In this document: piece after piece, positions 1 through 13,348 of the stretch | Layout of the letters: each line of letters opens with the position of its first letter | Numbering within the stretch: the first letter of the stretch is position 1 | Assembly: GCA_012295275.1 (NCBI GenBank) | Contig: CM022669.1 | Span: 2,289,140 to 2,349,139, forward strand | Source of the DNA: Chrysomallon squamiferum | Lineage: Eukaryota; Mollusca; Gastropoda; Neomphalida; Peltospiridae | Length of the DNA stretch: 60,000 nt | Direction: 5' to 3' | The notes under the pieces: generated by a model | The model's input: the letters and a program-made list of their open reading frames with translations, nothing else | Told to the model about the DNA's origin: nothing | Database searches by the model: none | Made by a program: the position numbers and the translations under genes

Positions 1-504
1 TTTGTTGCAGAACGTTTATAGAAATTTAGTTTGTTTTCGATTTGTCAGTAGTGGATATTAATGACGACTGCAATATTATTTCACCAAATTCTTTACAATT
101 ACACAAGTGAGTTTTGTTTATGAAATTAGGACCGATATTTAGTGCAATTTGGCAGAGAAGTCTGCATTCCTAGATCATTGCAAGACACCGTAAGGCATAA
201 CGCCGTACTGACAGTTTTCTCGCTTTAAAATGTATTTTTATGTCATTAAACGGAAGAATATCATGTTTTACATTCATATTTGGTTTTTTTATTTAATTTT
301 TCAAATTTTGTTTATACGATAAAATTATATTTTTGAAAAGCTGAAAGACCACGATTATTTTAGATGCATCCCGTAGCAAAAAATAGTCAAAATGGCGACT
401 CTTCAGCAACAGCTACAAAAGCATTACCTATGTATAAGTCGATCCCCAAAATATTACCTTAATATAGTCTCCCAAAAATTCGACTTATACACAAGTATAT
501 ACGG
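1..504. mobile_element. 3' part of a TIR DNA element (copy 1)
   Basis: This stretch is nearly identical to the second part of the complete element at 35628-36482, differing by scattered single bases (for example TTTGTCAGTAG here, TTTGTCGGTAG there). It ends in the terminal repeat TACACAAGTATATACGG followed by TA, as in the other copy. The 5' part lies before the window. No coding capacity is seen, so it looks non-autonomous. Confidence 0.85.
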
Positions 505-945
505 TAAGTAAACCATATATGGCAACTTGGATAACTCTATAATAAAATATTCCTTTTAAGATAACATTATTTAAAATGAAATTATTTTAATTACTTTTTG
601 TGCATATGACTATAGATCATTACTCTTCAGATGACCGTTTTTTAAATCTTTGTGAAATTACCTTTCTTGAAATATCAATTTCAGCAAGTTTCACCAATTG
701 ACTTCTCAGAAATGGTAATTTGATTACTGGTAGCTACATCTCTTTTCATCAATGTTGCATTAATCAGCATTTTTCAAACCCAATCATCCTAATTAACAAT
801 TTTCAGCAAAATTGTATGTTGGAGGTTTTATCCTCTGGGTGATTTGATATGGAATGTCTTGACATTTTTTCATTACAGAAAGTCAATAACGAAGCATCGT
901 ATTCTAGGAAAAGAAATTTATGTTGAAGGAAAAGTAAGAACTTTA
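505..945. other. AT-rich stretch with no recognised gene
   Basis: I see no convincing exon here. If the kelch gene on the minus strand has further 3' exons with the usual KLHDC1/2 tail, they could lie here or before the window, but I found no acceptor followed by a matching reading frame. Confidence 0.4.
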
Positions 946-3900
946 TCATTGTTGTCCACACGAATAAACTGTAATAAACATACCTGGTTTTGCATGTATT
1001 GAAGGTAAATATATAAGTAAAGATATTTACCGATTTTGAGAAGATAAGTGTCTGAGTAATGGTCTAAGCACTGCATGGTCACACTGCTGAAATTCCCAGA
1101 TCCTCCATAAAGAATCAGATAATCACCAACCACAACAGCAGAATGTTGTCCCCTGGCACATGGAACGTCCCCTTTGACTAATGGCTGCAGCCACTGATTG
1201 CTATCTAAAAACAATAAAGAATATTTTTGTTTTAAAAGCAGTCATATTAATCAGAAATACCATATTGAAATAGTGACAAAACTGTTTCCAAAAAAAAAAG
1301 TGCTCAACACACGTAAAATGCATGAAATTTTTGGTTTAGTTTGCAACTATTTTGACAGATTGTTTTAACCACTGAAGCATAAATGACAGAAATCACCATT
1401 TGACTGTATAACTTAAAAGATTTTTAAAAAGAAAAGAACAAAAACTTGTGTAAGTGCAACCATACTCTCAACCTGTTATAATATAAAAAAATACCTTTAA
1501 TAAAACAGAGATTTTAAAAACAAACTCAATGTTTTTGTTTTTTTAAGACTAAACAAACATAAGATATTAAATGAACTTACCTGCATCAAAAATATGCATG
1601 TCTGCAAAGTGTTCATTCTTCTGTCCTCGACCACCAATTATGACAAGTCTGTTCCCAACTGCAGATGCTGTGTGGAATGATCGAGGTTCAGGTTGTCTCC
1701 CTGTAACTTTTAAATCAGTCTGCCATTTTCTTGTGTCTGAAAACCAGAATTTTTTTAAACAATGTTAGTCTTACTATACTTATTATCTAGAAACGTTTGA
1801 AATGTTTTAACAGAAATAACACATCCAATTAAAATTACAAATTTGTTAATTTATTTTGACATATTTCCTATATATAATCGTTTTTTCTTTCTGGCACTGA
1901 CTTCGGGACACAAAATTTTAGAATGCTTTGATTTGTAGTCTGCAAACTTGATACACAACAGCCAATTTGGTTTTTTGTGATGGGGTGTCATTAATCATTC
2001 ATTCATTTCCTGTACAGTAATGAGCTAATAAAACTGAAAAAGATAAAAAAAAACTAATATCCATCTCTATGCTGCACTTTTATAAAAATACTGACACCAA
2101 TTCAACAAGTAATTTTCCACTTACCTTGACATTACAAACAATATATGATAATAAAGACTAACTTTTAAACCATTCTTCATTTTATTTAACACCACATTCA
2201 AATCTATTTCAGATATCATAATATTTAATAATTATTATTAAATGAAAAAAGAACATTTAATAGAAAACATAAACCTGTATTGAAAATGTGCAAATCATTT
2301 TGCCTGGCCTCCATATCTCTGCCTCCAAAAATGACAATATGTCTGCCCATAGCACACATAGCATGTGCTGCTCTGGCTGTGGGGACACCAAGATTCATCT
2401 GCAAGGGTTGAGACCATTTCTTTCTTTCTAAAAATCAGAAATTTACAATGAATTAAATATGCAGACTGAATATCAATATTTTACATCATAACTCATGAGT
2501 TTTAAAATTACGTTTTGTTGCTACTGTTATAAAATATCAGTTTTCATGTTTTTATAAATATATTTGTATTACTGTCACCTGACAAATGATATACCTGTGT
2601 CTAATACAAAGAGATCATTAAACCAGCCAAATTCAGCAGCCTCTTGGTATTCAATTTCTTGAATGGGTTCATCATTATCTTCATCTTCATCCTGTATGTG
2701 AATCATGATATTCAAATTAAACATAATATAACTTCTGTAGAAAGGTTAAGTAAACATAATAACAAAATAGTAAATCTTTTACTCATTAAAACTGAAGTTA
2801 CCAGAAGTCTAGTGACATACCAGGGAAGTGCATATTAATGATTATTTTTCATTTAGCAGGTAAAGAATGTAATGAAACAGAATAATAAACTTTAGCAAGA
2901 TTAGTGCTTAATGATGTGTTCTTATTAAGTAACTAATACAAATAATTACAGGCCAAGGATTTATCTAAAAACTGTTCATAAAGCAAATAGGTCATTCTGT
3001 GTCAAATAACCTCAAAAACAGATATTTTAAACCTGACCATCTCAGATGTTTATAAAACTTGGTATGCTTGGGATCCCATAGCACCAAATTCAAAAATGTT
3101 TGGCCAATCGGTGATAAGGCCCCAAAAATTATCAGCCAGAAGGGGTGCGACTTGCAACATTTGAACCCTCATATCTCAGGAATTACTGGGCCAATCTTCA
3201 TAAAATTGGTATTGTTGAAAAGGCAAAATGACAAGGATTCAGACTGGAGTATGTTGGGGTACATTGACTGTTTGACCTTTGTTATGACCTTGAAATTGAC
3301 CTTGTGGATAACATTACCTTAACACAATCTTTTTGTAAATTTAATCTCCCACATGTTAAGTAAAACATATAAAAGTTTCAGAGGTGTAATATTCTTTGTT
3401 TAGCAGTAATACACATTGAAAAATTGTATATAAAAATAACACTTTTTCTGCCATTAACATCTGATTAGCTAAAACCTGAATGACCAATTCCTGATGCTAA
3501 GTATCACCATCTCTCTTAAACACTGAGTAATACATTGTAGGCCTACTTGCTATGATCATATGATATCAAACTACTTCCCTCATTGCCTTCTCTACAGTTC
3601 AGCAGTCACATAATCATTCAGTCACCTACTTCCCCCACAGTCTTGCAATTCTATCATTATCCTTTTTACATCTTTAGGGAACATGCAATTGAAGGTGCAT
3701 CATTGGCCAGTGAACTAGAAGGTTTGTGAGGGTGCATGAACCGAATGAAGAAGTCTCCATGCTCTTCTGAAATGTCCTCAACAAGCCCAACCCATGCCTC
3801 AAAAAGTTTTGCTTCTTGGCTTCAATGGGAGGCTCCTCTGATAACTCATATCATCCTCAGAATCCTGGACAGATACTAGTTCTGGTGGGTCATTCTGAAG

Positions 3901-6431
3901 GCTCAGCTTGTAGGCATGCATATTTGCATTAGACGCTGGAACTAACCAGTGAAATTGCTGTTCTCTTGGCAGTTTTGGACACGTGAAACCTCATGCTTTG
4001 CTATGTGTTCTGGTGTGATGTTACTCAGAAGAGTAAAAATTGAAGTTAGCCCTGGAAGAAATAAGGATTTTCAGTATTGGCCTGCACCTTCAATTCAATA
4101 GGACAAATTCAATGCTTTCCTAAATATTAAATCTAGCCTGAAACCCTTTCGGTAAAGTTAAGCAGGTCAGAAAACTTTGGGTCAAACTTTGCAATTATAA
4201 ATCACAGTTAATCAATGTCAAGGCAGACCTTGTTCACACTCTGTGCTGAAGACTGGATATACAAATACATTAAGCGATACATGTCACTGGATGAAGCCTG
4301 GTTTCAGACTGGGTTGTACTGTAGCTGACTGTAATTTTATTCAAAACCATTGGCAAGGCCATATGATATGATAAAATGACTTAATAGGTTTTATGAAGAA
4401 AACATATCAACATATGACATTGTGTCCAACTTGAAAGCTTCAGATTTTCAAAGAAATGCAGATCAAGAAACTTCTTTGTCTTAAAACTTCTAATTGCTCA
4501 ATGGGGATTTCAAGGAGTACCTGACATGCCTGAAGCCACTCTTCCTATTAACCCTTTGGGCCTGATTGTGTAGAACATCTCATGCCATTTGGCATCTTTA
4601 CACTCCAAAGATGAGTTTTTGATCTCAGAGATGCCTATACGTGTAGAAAATGTACTTTGTAATGCATTGTATCAATCATCCATACAGGTATGTATTTTTT
4701 AAATCTATATTGTGGCTGAACAAAAAAGATTACACCTCTGAAACTTTTTATGTTTTAGTTAATATATGGGAGATTAAATTTCAAGAAAGGACATGTAATC
4801 CACAAGGTCAGTTTCAATGTGATAACAAAGGTCAAAAGGTCAATGTACCCCATCATTCTTCAATCTGAATAATAATGGCAGATTTGGAATCCTTGTCGTA
4901 TTTCCTTTTCAACAATACCAATTTTATGAATATTGGCCCAGTGGTGCTGTGGGATCCCAATCAACAATATACCAAGTTTCATAAAAAATCTGAGATGGTC
5001 GGGTTTAATACATTGGGTCATTTGACATAGAATGATCCAAATACAAAAACAATGAAACAAAACATTTCAAAGAATATTTACTCATCACCTGTTACTTTAT
5101 GACTCGGTGTCAGAGTGATTTATAAACTATTTGATGACTGCAGAAACGTACCTCTAAATCAGCCTCTGCTGATTTTGGACCAAAGCCACCAAAATAATAG
5201 ATACGTTTATCAATAACAGCACACTGCAGTTTGTCTCTCGAACTGGGCTTTTGACCTTCACAATTCAATACTGTCCATATTCTGGTATCTGCAGTGTGAT
5301 ATTTAACTTTATGATATAACTATTTTTTTGAGATAAAATAAATATATCCTTTGAAAAAATATATTTACCACCTGCATCAATATTAATCAAATTTATGCTT
5401 GACACTTAATGAAATAGATAGAACAGTTACTATTCATAGAGCAAAATGTAAGATACATATTTTCCCATTTTGTCCCTGGAGTGGAAAACTGCTTATCTTT
5501 TACTTTCAATAATAATTAATATATTAATGATTTTTTCTCTTGCTCATTTAATCATAAAATAAACTGTTAAAACTAATAATTAATTCGTGACTTACAGTTA
5601 CAGTGACTTTAAAATTTAAAAGACATATTGTTTGATTACAATAAAATCAAATAGTAATATACAAAATAATAAATTTGATTTTAAGAATTCCCAGATGCAG
5701 TGCCGATATCACTTATTTAGTTAATAATATTTTTAAATCAAACAATTTAGTATATTCTGTAATTTGCTGGTTTGAACAGATAACAAACAAATGCTACCTG
5801 CATAGTTCAGTACCATTCATTGATTCAATAAAACTCAGATTTAATAGTTCATTATTATTTTTAATTTTTTTTTAAATTCATTAAACTTAAAGTAACCAAT
5901 TTTCGTATCTTTTTTCATCGATCATGTGACTAATCTTTATGTATTTAATCACTAAATTACCTATGTCAAAAACATAGAGATCATCAAACCATCCAAAAGC
6001 TTGACTTAATCCTCCAAAAAGGTAAAGTTTGTTTCCTACTGCAGCTAATGCAGCCGCACATCGAGGAGGTGGAAGACTTCCCTTCACGGACAATTTTGTC
6101 CAAATCTGATTGCTGGCAGCTGTAAAGGGAATTAACAAAAATAATAATAATGTAGAAAATGAATGCAGTACTGCTAACTTATTAACAAGTTATTATTAAT
6201 TATTTAATTTCACAGCCTATAGTAATTACCTGGGTCAAACTCAAACAAATCATTTGATTCTCGCAGATCTTTTCCGTCTTGAGAAACACCGCCGAACACG
6301 TAACTTTTGTTATTTAAAGCACAGCTAATGTGCCCCTCGCCACAAGGAAAATCGCAAGAAATCTTTTTCCATGTTACGGAAATGTCATTTGGCAGTGATT
6401 CTGCAACACTGCTTCTGCTTGCTCCTGCCAT
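946..6431 (-). CDS. Kelch-repeat protein, KLHDC1/KLHDC2-like
   Basis: Exons on the minus strand: 6431-6230 (ATG at 6431), 6119-5961, 5288-5152, 2691-2595, 2427-2275, 1736-1581 and 1204-1031, all with GT/AG borders and compatible phases. They encode about 359 residues forming six kelch blades with repeated FGG, NDL and W signatures. The sequence PSSRDKL followed by YYFGGFG, then RAAHAM and IFGGRD and NDLHIFN, fits KLHDC1/KLHDC2, substrate receptors of CUL2 ubiquitin ligases that read C-terminal glycine degrons; that role is family knowledge. An acidic insert (DEDEDNDEP) lies between blades three and four. The 3' end is unsure: a possible last exon 968-946 adds only VYSCGQQ and a stop, leaving out the C-terminal BC/CUL2-box region of vertebrate relatives. 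The first ATG follows the divergent INTS14 promoter region. Family call fairly sure, orthology less so. Confidence 0.8.
2989..5037. mobile_element. Long-inverted-repeat transposon with decayed ORF
   Basis: Two arms of about 300-400 bp are inverted copies of each other: 2989-3390 and 4729-5037. Shared blocks include GACCATCTCAGAT, GGGATCCCA, TCATAAAATTGGTATTGTTG, ACCTTGTGGAT and TTTCAGAGGTGTAAT. Between them, on the minus strand at about 4045-3690, are broken frames that read like a transposon protein: VSVQDSEDDMSYQ, then after a frameshift WVGLVEDISEEHGDFF and FMHPHKPS. Similar 'WxGxVxxxxEExGDxxxxFMHPxGP' segments are, to my knowledge, common in uncharacterised transposon-derived proteins of invertebrates. 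The element sits inside an intron of the kelch gene. Confidence 0.7.
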
Positions 6432-7308
6432 CTTCAGATGAGTATTTTTCCTTGTTTGGAATTAATAAACTTTCCCGCAATTTTTCTTTCCTGAAATCTG
6501 AAAGGAACGGTGTTTAGATTTTTCTGTTGTTGTAATTTCCTTTGTTTTTGAAGAAGAACAAAATAAATTCCTTTTCTTTGTTTGAAATTAATTATTATGT
6601 GTAAAAATATACAGTTCTAAAGAAACATTATTTACTTAATAATAAATAAAGAAGGCTTTATATCAACAAAGGAATAATATCAAGTTAATGTTTCAACTGA
6701 GAATCAAAGGAGGAAATTACATTTTGATATCAATATTTATAGCCTCAATTGCATTTATTTTCTATATTTTGAAACCGAGACATGTCATGTTAAAAGTGTA
6801 TTTTAAACCAGACTGAAGACATAAATATATTTAAGAATCACTACTATCGTTTTATCTTCGTTTTTATAATTCAGATTACGATGTTGGTTTAATTATTGTT
6901 TTTATGTTTTATTTATATATTTATTTTCAGTTATTTATATTAACTCATTCTTTTTGTTCAGTTTATTTTAAACAGTTACTAACTCATAACTGAGTTAGTA
7001 GTTACCGAGTTAGTTTTAATATCGTATTTATTAATATTACTGTTGCTCATTTATTGTTAGTGTTAATTAAAAGCACATGTTTGTATAAAATTAATTTGAA
7101 GATTTCTTGGTTATAGACATATTGTTCGACATCGACAAATTGAAAAGAAAAAAACACCCCACTTAAAATGACTTATATTAATCATATTGTTTATGATTTA
7201 TGAATGTTTAGATTATACATGAAGTACTGTGGTAATACTTATGAAGATGTAAAATCCTTATGATATATTATATTAATATATTTAATATTTTCATTTTTGT
7301 AGATTGTA
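6432..7308. promoter_or_regulatory. Divergent promoter region, kelch gene / INTS14
   Basis: About 880 bp separate two start codons pointing away from each other. The INTS14 start exon is preceded by TTTTTGTAG at 7294-7302, which looks like a splice acceptor, so INTS14 probably has a non-coding first exon inside this interval. No clear TATA box or CpG cluster was recognised. Confidence 0.5.
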
Positions 7309-10300
7309 ATGCCGACTGTAATTGCATTAGATGTTTCTCTCTCTATGAGTCGACCAGTTTTTATTCCAGATTGTTCTGAAGAATATGAACGAAGACACCT
7401 AGCTGTGAATGGAATAAATTCATTATTAGATTTTATGACACAGAACTGCAAACTAGAATTTTTTTCACTGGTAATAATCTTCTGTTATATTTGTTGAAAG
7501 GAAATTTTATTGCAAATTCAAAAAGTCAGTAAATAATTTTATCATTTTATGAGTAAATGAAATAATGTGTGTGGAATAAATTGTGAATGTTTATCTGCCA
7601 TATAAGTTAGTGTTGTGAATTATAATTATGTAAGGCTTGTGTGTTTCAAAATTAACATCAGCATCTAAATAAATTTTATGATGTATTTACCAGCATAAAA
7701 TTCAGCAGATGCCAAAATGATGCATGTTTTATATTCCTTTTCTGTAGAATCTCCTTGTGTTATATAACAGAAATCTTTTTAAAGACAAATTTAAATTTTA
7801 TCCTAGGAATGTTATTTGTTGTTCTGAAAAAAACATAATTAGACTTGTAGTTGTTGGTGTTTTTTTCAGGTTGTATTTTCTTATCTTTGGGATCAGCTTG
7901 TAACCTTTACAAGAGATTTTGACACAATCAAAGCAGCATTAAATAAAGTTGAAATTTACAACAAAACATGTATAGAGTCTGTGTTAGCTGGGATTAAAAC
8001 TCTGATAGCAGATGAGTGGAGCACTATTACACCAAGCCAGGTATTTTTTGTTTGTATGGCATATTATCCCATACTACTACACTGCTAACAAGCATTAATT
8101 GTATTAGTCAAATAATAAAATATTGTTTCATACCTCCAAGTAATCATTTGTTTCATTTTAAAATTTGTCTTTCTGATTATGAATAAAGAACCTAAATAAA
8201 GACTTTAAACAGTTAGTTTTTGAAATAATATTTTAAAGTTATTAATAAAATGTGTGCAGGACTGAGACTGGCAAAGATATAGTATATTATATGTTGTTTG
8301 TTAATAATAATTTTTTTTTTTTATTTAATCTTAATGAGTAACAGTTTTATGTTACAGATTATTTTAATAACTGATGGTAATCCAGGTACAGGGGCAGGTT
8401 CTTTAAAACAGTCACTAGAGAGAGCAGGAAAATCACCTGAAGAGAAGTTTCCTCTTCCATTTGCCTTTCCATGCATCCTGAATATTGTGTGTTTAGCAAA
8501 CCCCAATGATGTTGATCTACAGAATTCGCTCCCCTTGTATCATAAACTTGTTGAACTGAGTGGTTTTGGTGGAGAGGTTTTTGTTCCTGAGGCATCACTT
8601 ACTATGAAGTCTGTGCAAGAGATGTTTCTTCGACTTGCAAACAAATATTACACACCTTTTTATGGAAACCTAATATGTGGAAATATGAAATGTTCTGTGC
8701 AGTTATATCCTTCACCTAACTCTTGTTTACAGTAACTATCATTTTATACAATTTTACTGTTACAGAATGTTGTTTTTAAAATAAATAAAAAATGATAAAA
8801 ATAAACTTTGAAGTAAGACATTTTAAATTATAACTGGATAGTATTTAGGGCCAGATCTTTGGTTTCAAAAAGAAAGGTTTTCTGTTTCTTGTTTTGAAAG
8901 TAATGAGTTTTATGGGCCTCTTATGTAAGATTTGTAGTGAATAAATGAAGTAAGAAAAAAAGAAAAATGTTAATTTTATAAAACTATTTACTTTTATTTT
9001 TTAATATTTAATTTTCCATACAGAAATCCCACAGGGAGTAAACCACTTCTTTCAAACACTTTGAAAATTTGTGGATTTCTGGATATTGCAGATGTATCTA
9101 GCCCACCAACAATATCACGACACCTTGTGCTACCTGTTGGAACAAAGGAAAAAGAAAATGGTCAGTTTTAATAATTATTTACTTTATTTTTAGCAATATA
9201 TTTGTCTAACATCATAGAATGTTTGATCAGCATTGTGTTTACACAATACTGAAATTAAGTTATTTTTTAATTTATTTTTTTCTAAATGTAAGCTAAAATT
9301 CACATTATATACAAATATATTTCTTGTAAAATGTGGGGGAAAATGTGTAAAACTATTTCTATTTGTAGAAAATGAACAGAAAGGAATGAAAAATGATGAT
9401 GCTGATGTAACAGATGATGGTCGTATTCCAGCATTCACAGTGCTTCTACATGGAAGTCTCAAGGTTGAGAGTATGGTTGCACTTACACAAGTTGGGTGTG
9501 TTCTCAATTTGTACAACTGCTTAGTTTCTTCTTCATTAATCAACTTTATAGTCAGTCACTGTCTTACTCTAATCTTGAAAAATGAAAAAATATTCCCTTT
9601 GACTATAAGATGAACATGCTTATAAATATCAGCTGAAAGTTCAAACATTTCCCTTTTGGACAAATAATTCAGAAATCTGGGACTTTACTGGATTAGCTTC
9701 AGGGAATGGAGGGTGTTGTGGCATAACTTCTCCAAGTTAGCTCTAAGGATGCTACTGTAATCTCTGTATCTGTCAGTTTTAAAATCAGTGGTTAACAATA
9801 TTTATCAGTATCTGTTTATTTCAGAGAAGACTGGTATGGTATTATGTATTCATGGGCTGACAGCAAGAAGAAATCTAACCTAATACTCGCTCTGTTTGAG
9901 CAAGGTAATTTGTTGTGATATCTGTATCAAATTGACTACTTATTCGTAATCTCATACTTCTTTTTATTTTTGGTTACCATTCTTAAAAAACAAGTGTTTT
10001 TAATAACACTTCTGGAATAAATTCGGGATAAGTCGCAGAAGTTTAGACATTTCTCAAATGTAGGACATAAGCCTCCCAGGACAAAAGCACCCACAGTCCA
10101 AATAACAGCCAGGTGTGGTTTTGTCTACATTTTTGGTTTACATCCATATTTGTTCTGCCTCTTCACAGTGTAAACGTTTTATAAAATAATTTACTTTAAT
10201 AAAAGTATCCATTTCCAGTCCTGCCAATAATTACAAAAATGAAATAATATATTTATTGTTTGTAGTATACAAACAGCACTAACCTGTTGAAAATAAATTA

Positions 10301-12358
10301 CTTCTTAGGTCTTGATACTTTATCCTGGCTTGGAAATTTTGATAACCTGGCATCCATGTCTGAATTTAATGAATCGCCATATGGAGAAGATGACAGCAAA
10401 ACTCCATTTCCAGTAAGACCAGCAGAAAAACACAGTTATGCGCAGAGTTGTGTAGTCTGGATAAAACCATCTGGGCTTCAGGTTTGTTTCTAAAGATTTT
10501 TTCTGTATTTCACACTCCTTGACATGATTCAGATCAAATCAAACATATTTATTATTAAAAGTAAAAACTATAAAGATCCAAAAGAATATAGATGTATATA
10601 TATATATAATTTTCAAATAGTTGATAAGATTATATATTATCAATAAAAAATGAAATAAAAAAGATATGAATTTAAGGTCATCTTTTCATTAAGTCGAATC
10701 TAGAGTTTTAAATTTTTCCTTAAAAGAAATGTTACAGAATACAGTGGTACCTTGACTTATGAGTTTAATTTGTTCTTTGACTGACATCTTAACTCAGTTT
10801 GCTCGTATATCAAACCAGCTTTCCCAACTGAAATTAATTGAAATACCATTAATCCGTTAAAACCCATAAAAACCACCCCATTTCTATTTGTAACGTGTTT
10901 TTAAATTAAAAAAATGTATTCATAAACTATTGTATAAAAATCAAATAAAACAGAATGTAAAGAAATATAAAGTATATTTATCTTGGACATCAGACACATT
11001 ATTTTAATGCCTTATTTTAGCTGGAGTTATAGCCTTTATCGATTCCTGCTTCAGTATGGGTACATAACGTTTCAACTGCCTAGCCAAGTTGACTACATGC
11101 TCATTTCTTTCTGTAATTTCATGCTTTAATTCAATGGACATCACCCGCTTCTTCTTCTCAGCACTGTCCTTTGCACTCACTTTCTTAGGATCAATGGTCA
11201 GAAAAAAGAAATTTGGCAAAATATTGTACAAAACATGAGAACAACACAACAGAGATAGTCTGCGGCAAGGTAACCACATGAAGTAAACGAGTGAGACGTG
11301 GGATGCTGGGCAGATTTTCTTTTGTTCATTGCACCAACTAGTGGTGGCATATCTGAAGCTCGCTCATAACTTGGATTTTGGCTTGCAACTCAAAGCAAAA
11401 AATCAACCAGCTTTAACTCAGAAAACTCATAAGTTGGTGCACTCGTAAGTTGAGGTATCACTGTATTTCAAATTCAATTTATGTTTAATTGTGTTAACTA
11501 ATTACTTCCATCAAATTGACAATGTTCTTTAATTAAGGCCCTAATTATTCTTCTCTTTTGAATTTCTATTACATAATATTGAGTACTTTTGAAAAAAAAT
11601 TATTTTCTTTTTTTGTTTCTTTATTTATAAAAGTGTTCTTTAAAATGTCTGTTTGGAATATTTTGTTGATGATTGTTTTTGTCTTTATGTTTCCTTCTCA
11701 TGTTTTTGTTTTAGGCTGACTTGCAAAAAGTGCTAAGACATGCCAGAAAACTTCCTGATAAACAGCAACAGTTTTACAAAGTATGGAGCATTGTTTCTTC
11801 TTTTAAATATTATTTCTGATATTCAAAAGAAAATATTGTTTTCACTAATAGTATGTACATACACATACAGAGACTTAGTGGGAGAGAAAAACAGATATTA
11901 TTATACATGAACAAATGCATTTATGAAAAAATTTAAATTATTTAGTTAGTCTTTATACATCTTTCTTCAAATATAATTAGTGTAAAATTACCTTGTGATA
12001 AATAATAGTTTTTTTCAAGTGTATATTCCAGATTAAATACAAATACAAATTAACAAAATTTCCTAGCATCCGTAATGAATTATAACATTAGATCATTCTT
12101 ACTATCTTACTCCCAACATACTTTCCACAGGAATTGAATAGAATTCGCCGAGCAGCTCTTGCATTTGGATTCTATGAACTGTTGGAAGCTATGGCAGCCA
12201 TGTTGGAAAGGGAGTGCACCATGTTACCAGGGACTGCACATCCTAGTGCTGCTATGCAACTCACTCATGCAGCTAATGCCCTGCGAAGTGACTCAGCCAA
12301 AGATGTCACTGTTACTGTCATGCCATTACAGACTAATTTTAGTGGTGAAGATGGTTGA
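7309..12358 (+). CDS. INTS14: Integrator complex subunit 14
   Basis: Nine coding exons: 7309-7470, 7870-8040, 8358-8731, 9024-9160, 9369-9495, 9825-9904, 10309-10481, 11715-11780 and 12131-12358. All have GT/AG borders and phases add up to 505 residues, against 518 in human INTS14. The N-terminus MPTVIALDVSLSMSRP begins a von Willebrand A domain with the MIDAS-type DVSLS at residues 8-12 and TDG at 116-118. Further matches to the family are LLHGSLKVE, WADSKKKSNL, SPYGEDD, SYAQ, VWIKPSGLQ, the helical AALAFGF and LERECT, and the tail TNFSGEDG. INTS14 pairs with INTS13 and INTS10 in a module of the Integrator complex, which cleaves nascent RNA (snRNA 3' ends, paused transcripts) in the nucleus. 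The intron between exons 7 and 8 carries a Tigger-like MITE. Very sure. Confidence 0.97.
10742..11463 (-). mobile_element. Tigger/pogo-like MITE, copy A
   Basis: Terminal inverted repeats begin CAGTGGTACCTTGACTTATGAG and end in CACTG, flanked by the TA target duplication typical of Tc1/mariner-pogo elements. The minus strand at about 11279-11004 holds a remnant of the transposase N-terminus: MSIELKHEITERNEHVVNLA, then SIKAITPAK, which matches the helix-turn-helix of Tigger/CENP-B-like transposases. The catalytic DDE region is absent. It is inserted in an INTS14 intron in reverse orientation to the other three copies. Confidence 0.8.
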
Positions 12359-12559
12359 ATTTTATTACTTAAATAGGAAAAAGAGGAAATATTTTCCAAA
12401 ACCTGGAAATTGGTTCAGTTTTATATAGTAGCATTTTAAAATTGTTTTTCTAAGAAACATGGTGTGGTTTAACATTTATGTGACAGAATGAAAGACTGAT
12501 GGGAGCATGATGAAATCTATCTCTTTTTACAAGAATATGATTACAAATTTTTACTTTAT

Positions 12560-12576
12560 AATAAATTCCCAATAAA
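12560..12576 (+). terminator. INTS14 polyadenylation signals
   Basis: Two AATAAA hexamers, at 12560-12565 and 12571-12576, lie about 200 bp after the INTS14 stop codon on the coding strand. They are the best candidates for its 3' end; another AATAAA occurs near 12651. Confidence 0.55.
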
Positions 12577-13130
12577 TGTTTGAAATTAATTTGTTGCTTA
12601 AGTCATAAAATGTTTCATAAGAACATATTCAGTGTTGAAATGTTTGTTTTAATAAAGTTTCAGATACTACAACAGAACCAAACTAAGAAAGAAAAAAGTA
12701 AGTAACTGATTCATAAGAGTTACAAAATAATCTGAGAATAGATTTTATATAGATTGTTATTCTCAGAGATAGCTGGTAGAAATCTTTTTTTTTTTTTAAT
12801 TCATAAATTTTCCAGTGTGACAATTGGTTTTATTAATATTATGCTGTAACAATCTCCAGCATACATCATTCATACAAGTCTTGAGAGAACTTATCTCATA
12901 GACAACAGGATTTGGAATATCATATCCACAGTAATATGCATGCAGTAGATTTAAAAAAACATAACAAAAAGAAATGTTTCACTTGGATTTATTTAAAGCA
13001 TCATATCAAATATTAATAAATGTAAACAATCTTTGTAAATATTCTAAAAATAAAAAATATCAGTCACAACTTCATAAATATTTGAAACTAAATTCTTATA
13101 TAAAATTACTATATTAGTTTCACAGCAACA

Positions 13131-13348
13131 GAAAAACATGCATTGTTGAATGTCATTTGATTATTAAGTAGCATAAATTTCTCTTATGATAATATCACAA
13201 CACCTTAAATAAATATATAAAATAAACAGTTTCATTTTTGAAAAACATGCTTTGTGGAATGTTATTTGATTTTTAAGTAGTATAAATTTCTCAATACAAT
13301 AATATCACATCTAAAATAATAAATATATAAAACAAACATTGTTTCTTT
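13131..13348. repeat. Two-copy tandem duplication, about 109 bp
   Basis: A unit starting GAAAAACATGC recurs at 13131 and 13240. It contains ATTTGATT, TTAAGTAG, ATAAATTTCTC, AATATCACA and AAATAAATATATAAAA in the same order in both copies. Confidence 0.75.

Noticed and set aside
3059-3322. 87-codon frame as a gene
   Set aside because: It lies in one arm of the long-inverted-repeat element and recurs, broken, in the other arm.
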